A stretch of 64,000 nt of DNA from NCBI GenBank assembly GCA_034431435.1, contig DAOUDG010000031.1, positions 4,637 through 68,636 of the forward strand. Reading direction: 5' to 3'. Both the position numbers and the translations under genes were made by a program. Below the pieces are notes generated by a model, which had not been told where the DNA came from, made no database searches, and saw nothing but the letters and a program-made list of their open reading frames with translations. Shown in pieces: positions 1 through 9,386 of this stretch; position 1 is the stretch's first letter, and every line of letters starts with the position of its first letter. This stretch comes from JAHCIE01 sp034431435 (GTDB taxonomy: Bacteria > Chloroflexota > Anaerolineae > Epilineales > JAHCIE01).

Positions 1-627
1 ACCCACCAGATTGCCGCGACGGGCGCTGAGGTCGTCGGTATCGACAGCGCGCCTGACATGATTCGCGCCGCGCGCCAGGCCTACCCCGACCTGCGCTTCG
101 AGGTCGCTGATGCCGCCGACTACGTGGCCGACGCGCCCTTTGATGCCGTGTTCTCCAACGCCGCGCTGCACTGGATGCGCCCGCCGTCGCGCGTCGCCGC
201 CCGCATCGCGGCCGCCCTCAAGCCCGGCGGTCGGCTGGTGGCCGAGATGGGTGGTCACGGCAACATCCAGGCCATCCTTGACGCTCTGTATCCGGCGCTA
301 CGCGCTGTCGGCTACGAATCGCCCGAAGAGTTGAACCCGTGGTACTTTCCCAGCATTGGCGAGTACGCCGCGCTGCTGGAGCGCCATAGCCTTGCGGTCA
401 ACTTCGCCGCCCTGTTTGACCGCCCGACACAACTGGAGGGCGGCGAGGCCGGCATGCGCCACTGGCTGGACATGTTCGCGGGCACGCTCCTCGCCCCCCT
501 CGACGTGGCGCAGCGCGAACATGTCGTGGCCCAGGTGGAACGCGACTTGCGGCCGCACCTCTGCGAGGGTGGGACCTGGGTGGCCGACTATCGGCGGCTG
601 CGGATTACGGCAACGCGGGAGAGGTGA
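1..627 (+). CDS. SAM-dependent methyltransferase, 5'-truncated by the window edge
   Basis: Frame 1 is open from the first base, so the gene begins upstream. The first visible residues contain the end of SAM motif I and the acidic residue that follows it (EVVGIDSAPDM), then a motif-II-like aspartate stretch (FDAVFSNAALHW) and the LKPGGRLVAEMGG strand of class I methyltransferases. The trans-aconitate 2-methyltransferase-like type fits the NAALHW signature, but the substrate cannot be read from sequence. An internal ATG at position 58 is not a credible start because it falls after the glycine loop. The stop lies 4 nt before the start of the nucleotidyltransferase gene, so co-transcription is possible. 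Confidence 0.85.
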   Translation, partial: THQIAATGAEVVGIDSAPDMIRAARQAYPDLRFEVADAADYVADAPFDAVFSNAALHWMRPPSRVAARIAAALKPGGRLVAEMGGHGNIQAILDALYPALRAVGYESPEELNPWYFPSIGEYAALLERHSLAVNFAALFDRPTQLEGGEAGMRHWLDMFAGTLLAPLDVAQREHVVAQVERDLRPHLCEGGTWVADYRRLRITATRER

Positions 628-631
628 GTCT

Positions 632-913
632 ATGCTGTCCCAAGACATCGTGCTCACGATCGTGCCCATCCTAAAGCGGCACGCTGTCAGCCACGCCTCG
701 ATTTTCGGCTCCTACGCGCGAGGGGCGGCGACAGCAGACAGCGATATCGATCTTCTGGTCGACTTGCCGCCCTCCAAGAGTTTGCTCGACCTGGTTGACC
801 TGAAGCTAGAACTGGAAGATGCGTTGGGGCGCTCCGTGGATGTGCTCACGTATCGGTCACTCCATCCGCTCATCCGAGAAGGTGTGCTAGCCGAGCAGGT
901 CACCATCCTATGA
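632..913 (+). CDS. MNT-type nucleotidyltransferase (MntA-like antitoxin)
   Basis: A 93-residue minimal nucleotidyltransferase. The polymerase-beta-like signature is intact: GSYARG at 26-31, SDIDLLVD with metal-binding Asp38 and Asp40, and a third Asp at 70 (RSVDVLT). In type VII toxin-antitoxin systems such proteins (MntA) neutralise a HEPN RNase by adenylylating a tyrosine near its active site. Family knowledge predicts this role, and the next gene is a HEPN protein overlapping by 4 nt (ATGA). The ATG at 632 is chosen because the frame upstream is the methyltransferase in another register. The partner toxin appears to have lost its active site, so this antitoxin may be a relic or may have another role. 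Confidence 0.85.
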   Translation: MLSQDIVLTIVPILKRHAVSHASIFGSYARGAATADSDIDLLVDLPPSKSLLDLVDLKLELEDALGRSVDVLTYRSLHPLIREGVLAEQVTIL

Positions 914-1152
914 ATCCCACGGTCCGCGTCTTTCTTGAGCACATCCTGGAGAGCAGTCAGATCATTCAGGAGTATGTGTCGAGCATGACGAAGGAGGCGT
1001 TTCTGACCTCGCGCCAGGCCCAGGACGCTGTCATTCGACGATTAGAAATCATCGCAGAGGCGGATTATGATCTGACGTGGACCATCACTCAAAAGAACAT
1101 TCCAGAGCTTGAGCTGCATGTTCAGCGAATACTCGCCGAGTCGGAAGGGTAA
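910..1152 (+). CDS. HEPN-domain (HepT-like, DUF86) protein with internal deletion of the catalytic region
   Basis: An 80-residue protein translationally coupled to the MNT gene. Residues 1-51 match the N-terminal helices of HepT/DUF86 proteins (LEHILES, QDAVIRRLEIIAEA). Residues 52-80 match the C-terminal end (DLTWTITQKNIPEL). In the family, about 35 residues lie between these blocks and carry the conserved R-x4-6-H motif (usually within GMRNxLxHxYF), which forms the RNase site. Here EIIAEA runs directly into DYDLTW, so the motif is absent. The reading frame is kept and the junction is near 1060-1065. I infer an in-frame deletion of about 100 bp that produced a catalytically dead toxin. Family HepT proteins are usually about 110-120 residues. 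Confidence 0.8.
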   Translation: MNPTVRVFLEHILESSQIIQEYVSSMTKEAFLTSRQAQDAVIRRLEIIAEADYDLTWTITQKNIPELELHVQRILAESEG

Positions 1153-1154
1153 GC

Positions 1155-2546
1155 ATGACCCGCACTGAGATGATTGAGGCGCTCGAAACCATCTTTGGCG
1201 TTGCCAACGTCCTGCACCGTCCGGCCGACCTGCTCGCCTACGAGTACGACGCCACCATCTTTCGCGGCCAGCCGGCCGTCGTCGTCTTTCCCACGGCCAC
1301 CGAGCAACTGGTCAGGCTGGTCGAACTGAGCCGCCGCAGTGGCGTGCCCTACGTGGCGCGCGGCGCGGGCACAGGTCTGGCGGGCGGCTCGGTCCCGCCC
1401 GACGGCGGCATCGTTGTCGCCTTCTCCAAGATGAACCGCATCCTGGACATCGACGCCCCCAACCGCCGCGCCATTGTCGAGCCAGGCGTCGTCAACCTGC
1501 ACCTCAAGAACGCTCTGGCCCCGCTGGGCTTGACCTACGCTCCCGACCCCGCCTCGCAAAAAGTTTCGACCCTCGGCGGCAACGTCGCCAACAACGCGGG
1601 CGGTCCCTTCTGCCTCAAGTACGGCGTGACCACCAACCACATCGTCGGTCTGGAGGTCGTGCTGCCCAGCGGCAAGGTCGTCACCCTGGGCGGCAAGGCC
1701 CCCGACGCCCCCGGCTACGACCTGGTGGGCCTGTTCGTCGGCGCGGAGGGAACGCTCGGTCTCGTGAGCAAGATCGTAGTACGCCTCTCGCCCCTGCCCG
1801 AGGCCCACAAGACCATGACCGCCGTCTTCCCCAGGCTCCGCGACGGCGCGCAGGCTGTCTCCGACATCATCGCTCGCGGCATTATCCCGGCCGCGCTGGA
1901 GATGCTCGACCGCTCGGCCATTCGCATCACCGAGGACGCCATCAAGGTCGGCCTGCCGCTGGACGTGGACGCCCTGCTGCTGATCGAATTGCAGGGACCA
2001 CCCCAGGGTATGAACCGCCAGGCCCAGGAGATCGTCGACATCTGCTGGGCCAGCGGGGCCAGTGACGTCCAGGTGGCCCGCTCCGAGGCCGAGCGGGAAC
2101 GACTGTGGGTAGCCCGCCGCAACGCCTTCGGCGCGATGGCGAAGCTGCGCCCCAACTGCTACATCGCCGATGGCACGGTTCCACGCACGAAGCTGCCCGA
2201 CGTGCTCGAAGCCGTGTACGCCATCGCCGACCGCTACGGGCTGACCCTGGCCAGCATGTTCCACGCCGGCGACGGCAACCTGCACCCCAACATCCTCTTC
2301 GACGCTCGCGACGCAGAGGAGACCGAGCGCGTCTTCAAGGCGTCCACCGAGATGCAGCAGGTATGCATCGCCGCCGGTGGCACCATCACCGGCGAGCATG
2401 GCGTGGGCATCGAGAAGCGCGAGGATATGGCCCGCCTGTTCGACGCCGAGACGCTGGAGGCGATGGCCCGCCTCAAGCGCGCCTTCGACCCTGACAGCCT
2501 GTGCAACCCGCGCAAGATGTTTCCCAGCGTGGTACGAGGGGTGTGA
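1155..2546 (+). CDS. glcD: FAD-linked oxidase, glycolate oxidase subunit GlcD type
   Basis: 463 residues, the normal length for GlcD/D-2-hydroxyacid dehydrogenases. The PCMH-type FAD-binding domain lies in the N-terminal half (VARGAGTGLAGGS; LGGNVANNAGGP), and the FAD-oxidase C-terminal domain ends with HAGDGNLHPN and TGEHGVGIEKR, both family hallmarks. It oxidises glycolate or another 2-hydroxyacid to the 2-oxoacid. GlcE and GlcF partners are not adjacent. Since the same window encodes RuBisCO, a role in glycolate salvage after oxygenation is plausible but inferred. D-lactate or another hydroxyacid is an alternative substrate. The ATG lies 2 nt after the HEPN stop. Confidence 0.9.
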   Translation: MTRTEMIEALETIFGVANVLHRPADLLAYEYDATIFRGQPAVVVFPTATEQLVRLVELSRRSGVPYVARGAGTGLAGGSVPPDGGIVVAFSKMNRILDIDAPNRRAIVEPGVVNLHLKNALAPLGLTYAPDPASQKVSTLGGNVANNAGGPFCLKYGVTTNHIVGLEVVLPSGKVVTLGGKAPDAPGYDLVGLFVGAEGTLGLVSKIVVRLSPLPEAHKTMTAVFPRLRDGAQAVSDIIARGIIPAALEMLDRSAIRITEDAIKVGLPLDVDALLLIELQGPPQGMNRQAQEIVDICWASGASDVQVARSEAERERLWVARRNAFGAMAKLRPNCYIADGTVPRTKLPDVLEAVYAIADRYGLTLASMFHAGDGNLHPNILFDARDAEETERVFKASTEMQQVCIAAGGTITGEHGVGIEKREDMARLFDAETLEAMARLKRAFDPDSLCNPRKMFPSVVRGV

Positions 2547-2547
2547 C

Positions 2548-3483
2548 ATGCGTATCGTGGTCATTGGGGCGGGTGGGATCGGCGCGTACTATGGCGCACG
2601 CCTTGCCGCGGCGGGCGAGGACGTGGTGTTCGTGGCGCGCGGGGAAAATCTCCAGGCGTTGCGCACGGGCGGCCTGCGCGTCATCAGTCCGCTAGGCGAC
2701 CTGAGCCTGCCCCACGTCCAGGCCACCGACGCCCCAGCCCCGGTTGACCCGGTCGACCTCGTGCTGTTCTGTGTCAAGACCTACGGAACCAGCGACGCCC
2801 TGGCCTTGCTGCCGCCCCTGGTCAGCCCCGCGACCGCTGTTATCTCGCTGCAAAATGGCCTCGACGCCGCCGACCACCTGGCCGCCGTCGTGGGCCGCGA
2901 GCATGTCCTGGGCGGGCTGACCGCCATCTCGGCGCAGTTGGTCGCGCCTGGCGAGGTGCGCCATAGCAGCGCCTTCGCCCGCGTAACCCTCGGTGAGCTG
3001 GACAGCCCATCCTCGCCCCGCGCCGAGGCCATCGTTGCCGCATTCCGGGCGGCGGGCGTCGAAGCCGCTGTGTCCGACGACATCCAGCGTGACCTGTGGC
3101 TCAAGTTCATGTTCATCGCCGTCCACGGCCCGCTGACCGCGCTGACCCGCCAACCCCTGGGCGCGATTCGCGACTTCCCCCCGGCCTGGCAGCTTTACCA
3201 GGCCGCGGTGCGCGAGGTCGAAGCCGTGGCTCGCGCGCGCGGCGTGCGCCTGCCGCCCGACGCGGTCGATAGCCTCGTCGCCAACGTCGCCAGCATCGCG
3301 CCTGGGATGCGCTCGTCTATGGCCGCCGATTTCGAGCATGGGCGACGGCTGGAAAACGAGGACTTCAGCGGCACGGTGGTACGCCTCGGCGAGGCGGCAG
3401 GCGTACCCACGCCCGTCCACGGTGTGCTATACGCCCTGCTAGGCGCCGCCGACCGGCGGGCGGCAACTATGGCCCAATATTGA
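2548..3483 (+). CDS. panE: 2-dehydropantoate 2-reductase (ketopantoate reductase)
   Basis: 311 residues. It starts with MRIVVIGAGGIGAYYG, the NADPH-binding GxGxxG Rossmann loop at the extreme N-terminus typical of PanE/ApbA, which fixes the start 1 nt after the glcD stop. Other hallmarks are FCVKTYGT, ISLQNGL and the C-terminal helical domain with WLKFMFIA and SSMAADFEHGRRLE, where the family has its catalytic Lys and substrate-binding SSM/E region. It reduces ketopantoate to pantoate for coenzyme A synthesis. Many genomes have several paralogues acting on other 2-oxoacids, so pantothenate biosynthesis is likely rather than certain. Confidence 0.88.
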   Translation: MRIVVIGAGGIGAYYGARLAAAGEDVVFVARGENLQALRTGGLRVISPLGDLSLPHVQATDAPAPVDPVDLVLFCVKTYGTSDALALLPPLVSPATAVISLQNGLDAADHLAAVVGREHVLGGLTAISAQLVAPGEVRHSSAFARVTLGELDSPSSPRAEAIVAAFRAAGVEAAVSDDIQRDLWLKFMFIAVHGPLTALTRQPLGAIRDFPPAWQLYQAAVREVEAVARARGVRLPPDAVDSLVANVASIAPGMRSSMAADFEHGRRLENEDFSGTVVRLGEAAGVPTPVHGVLYALLGAADRRAATMAQY

Positions 3484-3523
3484 CACGGCTGACAGTCACC
3501 TTGCAATTCACCTGGAGTATTCC

Positions 3524-4084
3524 GTGCCTGACGAGAAATACAACCCGATTCATCCCAAATACCGTCCGGCCCACGAGGAGCCGCCGTCCCGCGAGAAGAA
3601 ATGGCAGGACGCCATCGACGAGCGGATTCGCGAGGCCCAGGAGCGCGGCGACTTCGACAACCTGCGCGGCAAGGGCAAGCCTCTGGACCTGCGCGGTAAC
3701 CCCTACGCCGGCGACTGGGAGATGGCCTACAACGCGATGGCCAACGCGGGCTATGTCCCCGATTGGATCGACCGCGACAAGGAGATTCGTCAGTTGCAGG
3801 CGGAGGCCGACGGCGCGCTGGAGCGGCACATCGCCTGGCACAACCAGGCTGTCGCCGACCTGGAGGAGATGCCCCCGGCCCAGCGCACTCAACGGCGGCA
3901 GTTGATTGTCGAGGCGCACGCCTCGGCCGCCAATCGCTATCGGACGCGAGCCAGGACCATCAATGCCAAGATTCTCGACTTCAATCTGCTGTGCCCGATA
4001 GCGGCTCTGCATAAGTTCAGCCTGCGCCCCGACGAGATCATCGCCCACTTCGAGGCGCGCCTCACGCCCGTGCCCGACGCCTAG
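3524..4084 (+). CDS. DUF1992 (DnaJ homologue subfamily C member 28-like) protein
   Basis: 186 residues from a GTG start preceded by a CTGGAG ribosome-binding sequence. The DUF1992 core is clear: WQDAIDERIREAQERGDFDNL, then GKGKPLDLRGNPYAGDWEMAY, followed by two long helical segments. In some proteins this domain is fused to a J domain, but no HPD motif is present here, so chaperone function should not be assumed. There is a C-terminal FNLLCPI stretch also typical of the family. The biochemical role is unknown. It sits between panE and a DUF4239 membrane protein on the same strand. Confidence 0.8.
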   Translation: MPDEKYNPIHPKYRPAHEEPPSREKKWQDAIDERIREAQERGDFDNLRGKGKPLDLRGNPYAGDWEMAYNAMANAGYVPDWIDRDKEIRQLQAEADGALERHIAWHNQAVADLEEMPPAQRTQRRQLIVEAHASAANRYRTRARTINAKILDFNLLCPIAALHKFSLRPDEIIAHFEARLTPVPDA

Positions 4085-4127
4085 CCGCCGCATCTATCGC
4101 CCCCCTACCTGGAGAGTTCGTCGCCGT

Positions 4128-4916
4128 ATGCCTGACTTCGCCTATGATCTTGACCCCTGGCTACTGGGTATCCTGACCGTCGCCATCGTCGTCATTCCAT
4201 CGCTTATGGGTCTTGTGCTCTTCCGCCGCTTCGTCGCCCCCCGCCTCAACTTCGACGTCGATGTCAACGACGCCGCGGGCGCGGCCATCCAGGCCATCGG
4301 CGTCTTCTATGGTATCACCGTCGGCCTGCTCGCCGTGGGCGTCTGGACCACCCACGCCGACCTCGAAGACCTGGTCTCCCAGGAAGCGGCCGCCATCGCT
4401 GCGCTCTACCGGGACATAGCCGCCTACCCCGACCCGCCTCGGCAGGCGTTACAGGCGCAGCTACGAGAGTATACCCAGGCGGTCATCGACATAGACTGGC
4501 CTGCGCAGACCCGGGGGACGCTTCCAGATGACAGCACCGATATCCTGAATCGTTTCCAGGCAGTGCTCACCGACTTCGAACCAACTACGCAGGGCGACGC
4601 GATCTTCCACGCGGAGGCGCTCCGGCAGTACAACAACGTCGTCACGTACCGACGAGAACGCGCTGACTCGGTGGGGGATGGCCTGGCCGGATCGATGTGG
4701 GCGGTCATCTGGTTGGGAGCCATCATCAATCTTGGTGTAGCCTACTTCCTGACGGTCGATGATGTGCGCATCCATGCCGCGCTCGTCGGCCTGATTGCAG
4801 CCTTCATCGGCCTGGTCATCTTCGTCATTGCCGTCAACGATGATCCATTTCGCGGCTCACTGGGCATTGATGCCCACGACTACCAACTCGTCGTCGACAG
4901 GGTCATGAATAGGTGA
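4128..4916 (+). CDS. DUF4239 (bestrophin-like) membrane protein
   Basis: 262 residues. Two N-terminal hydrophobic segments (about 12-32 and 52-68) are followed by a soluble helical region (70-175) with Gln/Glu/Arg-rich helices, then two C-terminal membrane segments (about 190-206 and 215-237). This 2+2 arrangement with an EAAAIAALYRDI helix is that of DUF4239, annotated as bestrophin-like. Function is unknown; ion channel activity is only a fold-level suggestion. A second, diverged member lies at 44893-45678 on the other strand. Confidence 0.75.
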   Translation: MPDFAYDLDPWLLGILTVAIVVIPSLMGLVLFRRFVAPRLNFDVDVNDAAGAAIQAIGVFYGITVGLLAVGVWTTHADLEDLVSQEAAAIAALYRDIAAYPDPPRQALQAQLREYTQAVIDIDWPAQTRGTLPDDSTDILNRFQAVLTDFEPTTQGDAIFHAEALRQYNNVVTYRRERADSVGDGLAGSMWAVIWLGAIINLGVAYFLTVDDVRIHAALVGLIAAFIGLVIFVIAVNDDPFRGSLGIDAHDYQLVVDRVMNR

Positions 4917-5258
4917 CCCTGAGCGGCCACCCCGCTCGCCTCATTCTCGGCGGCGACGACACGCCGGCCATCCATCTGAGCGAGGCGGCGCAGAGCCAGA
5001 TAGCCAGCAGGTCGGGCTGGAAATGGTGGCGCGGCTGGCAGGGCAGGCGCACGCCGCGCCGCCGTCGCCTACACTGGCCGCCGCGTTTGCCTTGCGCTCC
5101 GCTCACAACTATACTACGTTTGTAGGCATCGCCTTCCCCACGCACCAGCCATCTCCCCGCCTATCATTGGCCTGTTCCGCCTGTCGGCGCCCGACCGACG
5201 GGGCGGCAGCGCCTGTCCCTGCCCTAGCAACCCCCTCACGTAGAAAGCCAGGCACCGG
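4917..5258 (+). other. 342-bp intergenic region with a candidate promoter
   Basis: No convincing coding sequence. The open frames here encode Arg/Pro/Ala-rich translations with no recognisable domain. The only signal I see is the promoter-like pair near 5087-5115, which probably serves the downstream peptidase gene. Confidence 0.5.
5087..5115 (+). promoter_or_regulatory. candidate sigma-70-type promoter
   Basis: TTGCCT at 5087 and TATACT at 5110 are separated by 17 bp. The same -10 hexamer, TATACT, occurs in the promoters proposed at 12940 and 17595. The predicted transcript start is near 5122, giving a leader of about 137 nt. Confidence 0.4.
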
Positions 5259-6623
5259 ATGTTGGAGCGCCTGCGACGCCAGGGAGCGGGTGGCCTCGCC
5301 CCGTTCCTTGTAGCGCTAATCATGGTGGCCGTGACCCTCGTCGCTGGCTGGCTCCCTCGAGCCACGCCCCAGCCGACCAGCCGCACCTCGCCCGCTGGCC
5401 CTGCGACGCCAGAGCCGCCGCCCACCAGCGTGGCCGCCGCCACGGCTGGAGCGTTCACAGCCACGGCGATCGTGACGCGCGCCGTCGCCACCGCCCCGGC
5501 CACCCCGTTGCCCAGCCACGCCGCGCTACCGCCGCGTCGCGCTGTGCTGGACGTGCCCGTCCTGTCAGCGGCGGCGCTACCGACGGATACGATGCCCCTC
5601 CGCCCCTCAATCACGCCGACGCTACAGATCCCCGGCAGCCGCCTGCTGGACTCGGTCGGCCAGGTCTTCCAGACCCTGAACAACTGCGGCCCGGCCTCAG
5701 TGGCGATGGTGCTCGCCTACTACGGCCATTCGGTCAGCCAGGCTGAGGCGCAGGCTTCGCTGCGGCCCGACCCCGACGAGTGGGGCATGCTGCCCGATGT
5801 CGTCGCCCCCTACGTCGAGCAGTTCGGGCTGGACACGCGCGTCCTGGACCACGGAACGCCCGCTGACCTCAAGACTCTGCTCAACCAGGGCGTGCCGGTC
5901 ATCGTCACCCAGTGGCTCAGCGAGGCCGATCCGATTCCCCACTACCGGGTCATCGTCGGCTACGACGACGTCGCGCAGGCATTCATCGTCAACGACGGCG
6001 TGCTTGGCTTCGGGCAGACTATCCCCTACGGCGATTTCGAGGGCCTGTGGGATGTATATGCAAACCTGTATCTGCCGGTCTTCCCCAAGACCGACGCGGC
6101 CCAGCTGCACGCGCTGCTGGGGAGCCAATGGGATCGCACCGTCAGCATTGTATCTCAGTCGGCGTCGCGGCCGGCCTGGGACGAGTTCCTGCGCGCGGGT
6201 GGCCTGAGCGCGCCAGCGCCGACGCCGGATGGCGAGACCCCGACGCCCACGCCAGCGCCGACGCGCACGCCCAACACCCGCGCCGAGACGGCCTGGCCGC
6301 TGACGAAGGATAAGGCCGAGGCCGGGGAGTTGGTCGGCTCCACGGGTGGCGCGTACCTCTTCTACAGCGTTACCCTCGACAAGGACACCCAGGACAACGG
6401 GCACATCGACCTGCGCTACACGCCGGATGATCCCGCCATCGGGCATAGCCTCGGCGTCAAGCTCTATGACGCCCGTGGCGATGTGATCGGCGAGGCCGTG
6501 AATACCAGTGGCCTGGTCGGCACGCGCAGCGTCGCGCTGCCAGGCAGGGCGGGCACATATCTCGTGCAGGTGTACAACTACCTGCCTGACGTGCAACTGG
6601 AGTTCAGCCTCACCTACAAGTAG
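5259..6623 (+). CDS. exported C39-like cysteine peptidase with C-terminal PPC-like domain
   Basis: 454 residues. An N-terminal membrane segment (about 14-31) acts as a signal anchor and is followed by a long Pro/Ala/Thr-rich linker to about residue 120. Residues 125-265 form a peptidase C39-like domain with Cys143 in NNCGPAS and His228 in HYRVIVGYDD. A second linker of Thr-Pro repeats (about 318-340) leads to a C-terminal beta domain (345-454) resembling bacterial pre-peptidase C-terminal domains. I infer a secreted or surface-tethered papain-like enzyme. No ABC bacteriocin exporter is adjacent, so it is probably not a leader peptidase. The gene is followed by a good intrinsic terminator. Confidence 0.8.
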   Translation: MLERLRRQGAGGLAPFLVALIMVAVTLVAGWLPRATPQPTSRTSPAGPATPEPPPTSVAAATAGAFTATAIVTRAVATAPATPLPSHAALPPRRAVLDVPVLSAAALPTDTMPLRPSITPTLQIPGSRLLDSVGQVFQTLNNCGPASVAMVLAYYGHSVSQAEAQASLRPDPDEWGMLPDVVAPYVEQFGLDTRVLDHGTPADLKTLLNQGVPVIVTQWLSEADPIPHYRVIVGYDDVAQAFIVNDGVLGFGQTIPYGDFEGLWDVYANLYLPVFPKTDAAQLHALLGSQWDRTVSIVSQSASRPAWDEFLRAGGLSAPAPTPDGETPTPTPAPTRTPNTRAETAWPLTKDKAEAGELVGSTGGAYLFYSVTLDKDTQDNGHIDLRYTPDDPAIGHSLGVKLYDARGDVIGEAVNTSGLVGTRSVALPGRAGTYLVQVYNYLPDVQLEFSLTYK

Positions 6624-6691
6624 CGCCGGGCGATGCGCGCGAACGGCGAGTGTCGAGCCGGAGTTGCGCCAGCCTCACGATAAGCACATGC

Positions 6692-6729
6692 AAGGCCAGG
6701 CCCACCCCACAGGTGAACCTGGCCTTTTG
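6692..6729 (+). terminator. intrinsic terminator after the C39-like peptidase gene
   Basis: AAGGCCAGG at 6692-6700 pairs perfectly with CCTGGCCTT at 6718-6726. An inner CACC/GGTG helix extends the stem, and the run TTTTG follows. Confidence 0.85.
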
Positions 6730-6862
6730 TCGTCACCCCAACAATCTCCCCGTAGCTTCTTAACAATGTCTGAAGATTGGCTGGCTATGATAGGGCCACG
6801 ACGCAAAGACGCGCCATCGCCTACGATGGTCGAGGCATCATTCAAGTGAAGGAGAGATACAA

Positions 6863-8527
6863 ATGGCAACCGTAACTGCTCCGGGTACGCGTGTGAACCG
6901 ACGGGTGAGTAAGAGCCGCTGGTGGTTGTGGCTGACGCTGCTGGCGCTGCTGGGCGTTGGCGCCTACTTTGGCTACCAGCGCTACCAGGCCCAGACGACG
7001 GCGGTGGCGACCACCATTCAGACCGCCCAGGTTACCAGGGGCGACATCACCACAACGGTCGCGGCGACTGGCAACATCCAGCCGGTCACGCAGACCGATC
7101 TCAATGTTCATACCAGCGGCACGGTCCAGACGCTGGCGAAGCTCGGTGACAGCGTCAAGAAAGGCGACACGGTCCTCCAGCTCGATACCACGGACCTGGG
7201 GTTGGCGGTCAAGACGGCCGAGACCAACCTGGAGTCGGCTCAACTCAAGCTGGAGCAGGCCAGGCAAGGGGCGACCGAGGCCGAACTCGCCGCCTCGCAG
7301 GCGAAGGTAGACGCAGCACAGGCGGCGCTGAACGGCCTGTACAGCGGCGCGACGGCGTCCGACCTGGCCACTGCCCAGTCCAGGCTGCGCACCGCGCAGA
7401 TCAACCTCGACCAGGCCCAGGCCGGCCCGACCGAGATCGCGATCGCCAACGCGCAGAACAAGGTCGAGCAGGCCAAGAACAGCCTGTGGAGCGCGCAATC
7501 CAACCGCGACTCCATCTGCGGCCGCGTCAAGGATGGCGACCAGGACTCGAGCTGCCAGGGCGCGCGCGCCTCGGTGAACAATGCCGAACTGGCCGTTCAG
7601 ACGGCCGCGAATGATCTGGCGACGCTGCTGGCAGGTCCCGACGCCAACGACGTAGCCGTGGCGCAGGAGAGCGTGAACCAGGCGCAGGCGTCGCTGGCCG
7701 CGCTGCAGCAGGGTCCGACGGCCGAGAATGTCGCCTCCGCCAGGTCCAACCTCGTGCAGGCCCAGTCGAGCCTGGCAACCTTACAGGCCGGCCCCGACCC
7801 GCTGACCGTTCAGCAGGCCGAGGTGGCTGTGCGCCAGGCGCAGGCCAACGTCGACGAGGCCAAGGTCAAGCTCTCGCAGGCCGCGATTACCGCCCCCTAC
7901 GATGGCATCATCACCGAGGTCAACACGGCGGTCGGCGCGACAGTGACGACGAATAGCGCGCCGCTCCAGATCACCGACTTCGCCAATCTGCAAATCCAGA
8001 GCCCGGTGTCGGAGATGGACCGCCCCAAGATCAAGGTGGGGCAGGCTGTGAACATCACGGTCGAGGCGCTGCCCAACGTCACTCTGAAGGGTGAGGTCAC
8101 CAGCATCAGCCCCACGGCGAGCGTGACGAGCGGCGTCGTAAACTACCCCGTGACGATCAAGGTGACCCAGAGCGACGACCGCCTGGCGTCGGGCATGACG
8201 GCCGCCCTGGCGATTGTCACCGACAGCAAGACGGGTGTGCTGAAGGTCCCCGCCAAGGCCATCCAGACCGTCAACAACCAGAAGGTGCTGAATGTCCAGC
8301 GCGGCGACCAGATCGTGCAGGTGCCGGTGACGGTGGGCAGCGCGGATAGCTCCAACACCGAGATCAGCGGCGAGGTGCAGGCGGGCGACGTCGTCATCAT
8401 CGGCAGCGTGAGCGGAACGAGCAACGGGTCGACCACCACGACGACCACCACCACCAACCGCCAGGGCGGCATGGGCGTGCCCGGCATGATGGGCCCCGGC
8501 GCTGGTGGCCCCCCGCCAAGCCCGTGA
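6863..8527 (+). CDS. HlyD/MacA-family periplasmic-adaptor-like efflux subunit
   Basis: 554 residues. GAAGGAGAG precedes the ATG. The order is: a membrane anchor (about 20-36); a lipoyl/barrel-sandwich half ([20 protein letters not shown]); a very long alternating Ala/Gln coiled-coil hairpin (about 108-330) with three or four degenerate repeats of the [12 protein letters not shown] kind; the second lipoyl half ([15 protein letters not shown]); a beta-barrel; and a low-complexity tail with eight consecutive Thr residues followed by Gly/Met/Pro. It should link the ABC transporter encoded next to its substrate. Lipoyl repeats and coiled coil are seen directly; the exported substrate is unknown. 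A cytochrome-like or TolC partner is not adjacent. Confidence 0.88.
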   Translation: MATVTAPGTRVNRRVSKSRWWLWLTLLALLGVGAYFGYQRYQAQTTAVATTIQTAQVTRGDITTTVAATGNIQPVTQTDLNVHTSGTVQTLAKLGDSVKKGDTVLQLDTTDLGLAVKTAETNLESAQLKLEQARQGATEAELAASQAKVDAAQAALNGLYSGATASDLATAQSRLRTAQINLDQAQAGPTEIAIANAQNKVEQAKNSLWSAQSNRDSICGRVKDGDQDSSCQGARASVNNAELAVQTAANDLATLLAGPDANDVAVAQESVNQAQASLAALQQGPTAENVASARSNLVQAQSSLATLQAGPDPLTVQQAEVAVRQAQANVDEAKVKLSQAAITAPYDGIITEVNTAVGATVTTNSAPLQITDFANLQIQSPVSEMDRPKIKVGQAVNITVEALPNVTLKGEVTSISPTASVTSGVVNYPVTIKVTQSDDRLASGMTAALAIVTDSKTGVLKVPAKAIQTVNNQKVLNVQRGDQIVQVPVTVGSADSSNTEISGEVQAGDVVIIGSVSGTSNGSTTTTTTTTNRQGGMGVPGMMGPGAGGPPPSP

Positions 8528-8621
8528 CCACGTACGACGCGACGAAGGACCAGGGGAACCGCATAGGATGACGTCAACCTCTTGGTCCTTCGTCTTTGGT
8601 TCCTGGTCGATAGGAGACAGT

Positions 8622-9386
8622 ATGTTGCACCGAGTTATCGACATCGAGCACGCGACAAAACTCTATCAGATGGGGGATGTGGAAGTGCGGGCGCTACGCG
8701 GGGTGACGTGCCACGTCGAGCAGGGCGAGTTCGTCGCCATCACGGGGCCGAGCGGATCGGGCAAGTCCACCCTCATGAACATCATCGGCTGCCTCGACCA
8801 GCCCACCGACGGCGCGTATCGCCTGGACGGCGTGGAGGTCGGCGACCTGAGCGACGACGAACTGGCCGCCATCCGCAACGAGAAGATCGGTTTCGTGTTC
8901 CAGAGCTTCAATCTGCTGCCCCGCGTGCCGGCCTGGAAGCAGGTGGCGCTGCCTCTCGTATACGCCGGGGCGAGTGACCGCCGCGAGCGGGCCGTGGCTG
9001 TCCTGGCAGAGGTGGGCCTGGGCGAGCGTCTCGACCACAAGCCCGCCGAGCTATCGGGCGGCCAGCAGCAGCGCGTCGCCATCGCTCGCGCCCTGGTCAC
9101 CCAGCCGTCGCTGCTATTGGCTGACGAGCCGACGGGTAACCTCGACTCGAAGGCGGGCGCGGAAGTGATGGGCATCTTCAAGCGGCTGAACCGCCAGCAG
9201 GGCCTGACGGTGGTGCTGGTTACCCACGATCCCGCCATCGCCGCCCAGGCCGACCGAACCATTCGCATCTTTGACGGCATGGCCTACGACGCCCACGACA
9301 CGATCCCCGTCGATGGCGAGCCTGTGGCGAGCGAGGCGCTGGTCGCGGTCCAGGTGGCCGTGGCTCAGAACGGGAGACACTCATGA
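8622..9386 (+). CDS. ABC transporter ATP-binding protein, MacB/LolD type
   Basis: 254 residues. The ATG at 8622 follows TAGGAGAC and opens [15 protein letters not shown]. Walker A is GPSGSGKST (about 41-49), the signature is [15 protein letters not shown], Walker B is [11 protein letters not shown], and the H-loop is VLVTHD. These and the [13 protein letters not shown] start are typical of the MacB/LolD/FtsE-like exporter ATPases that pair with FtsX-type permeases. Its stop overlaps the permease start by 4 nt, so the two are translationally coupled. Confidence 0.92.
   Translation: MLHRVIDIEHATKLYQMGDVEVRALRGVTCHVEQGEFVAITGPSGSGKSTLMNIIGCLDQPTDGAYRLDGVEVGDLSDDELAAIRNEKIGFVFQSFNLLPRVPAWKQVALPLVYAGASDRRERAVAVLAEVGLGERLDHKPAELSGGQQQRVAIARALVTQPSLLLADEPTGNLDSKAGAEVMGIFKRLNRQQGLTVVLVTHDPAIAAQADRTIRIFDGMAYDAHDTIPVDGEPVASEALVAVQVAVAQNGRHS

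Noticed and set aside
1122..2564. 480-residue minus-strand open frame
   Set aside because: It is antisense to glcD over its whole length, and its His/Gly/Val/Asp-rich translation has no domain. High GC creates long antisense frames.
5023..5313. 96-codon frame before the C39-like peptidase
   Set aside because: Composition without a domain, overlaps the start of the peptidase gene in another frame.
6760..6791. TTAACA and TATGAT before the efflux adaptor gene
   Set aside because: The 20-bp spacer is too long for a confident promoter call.
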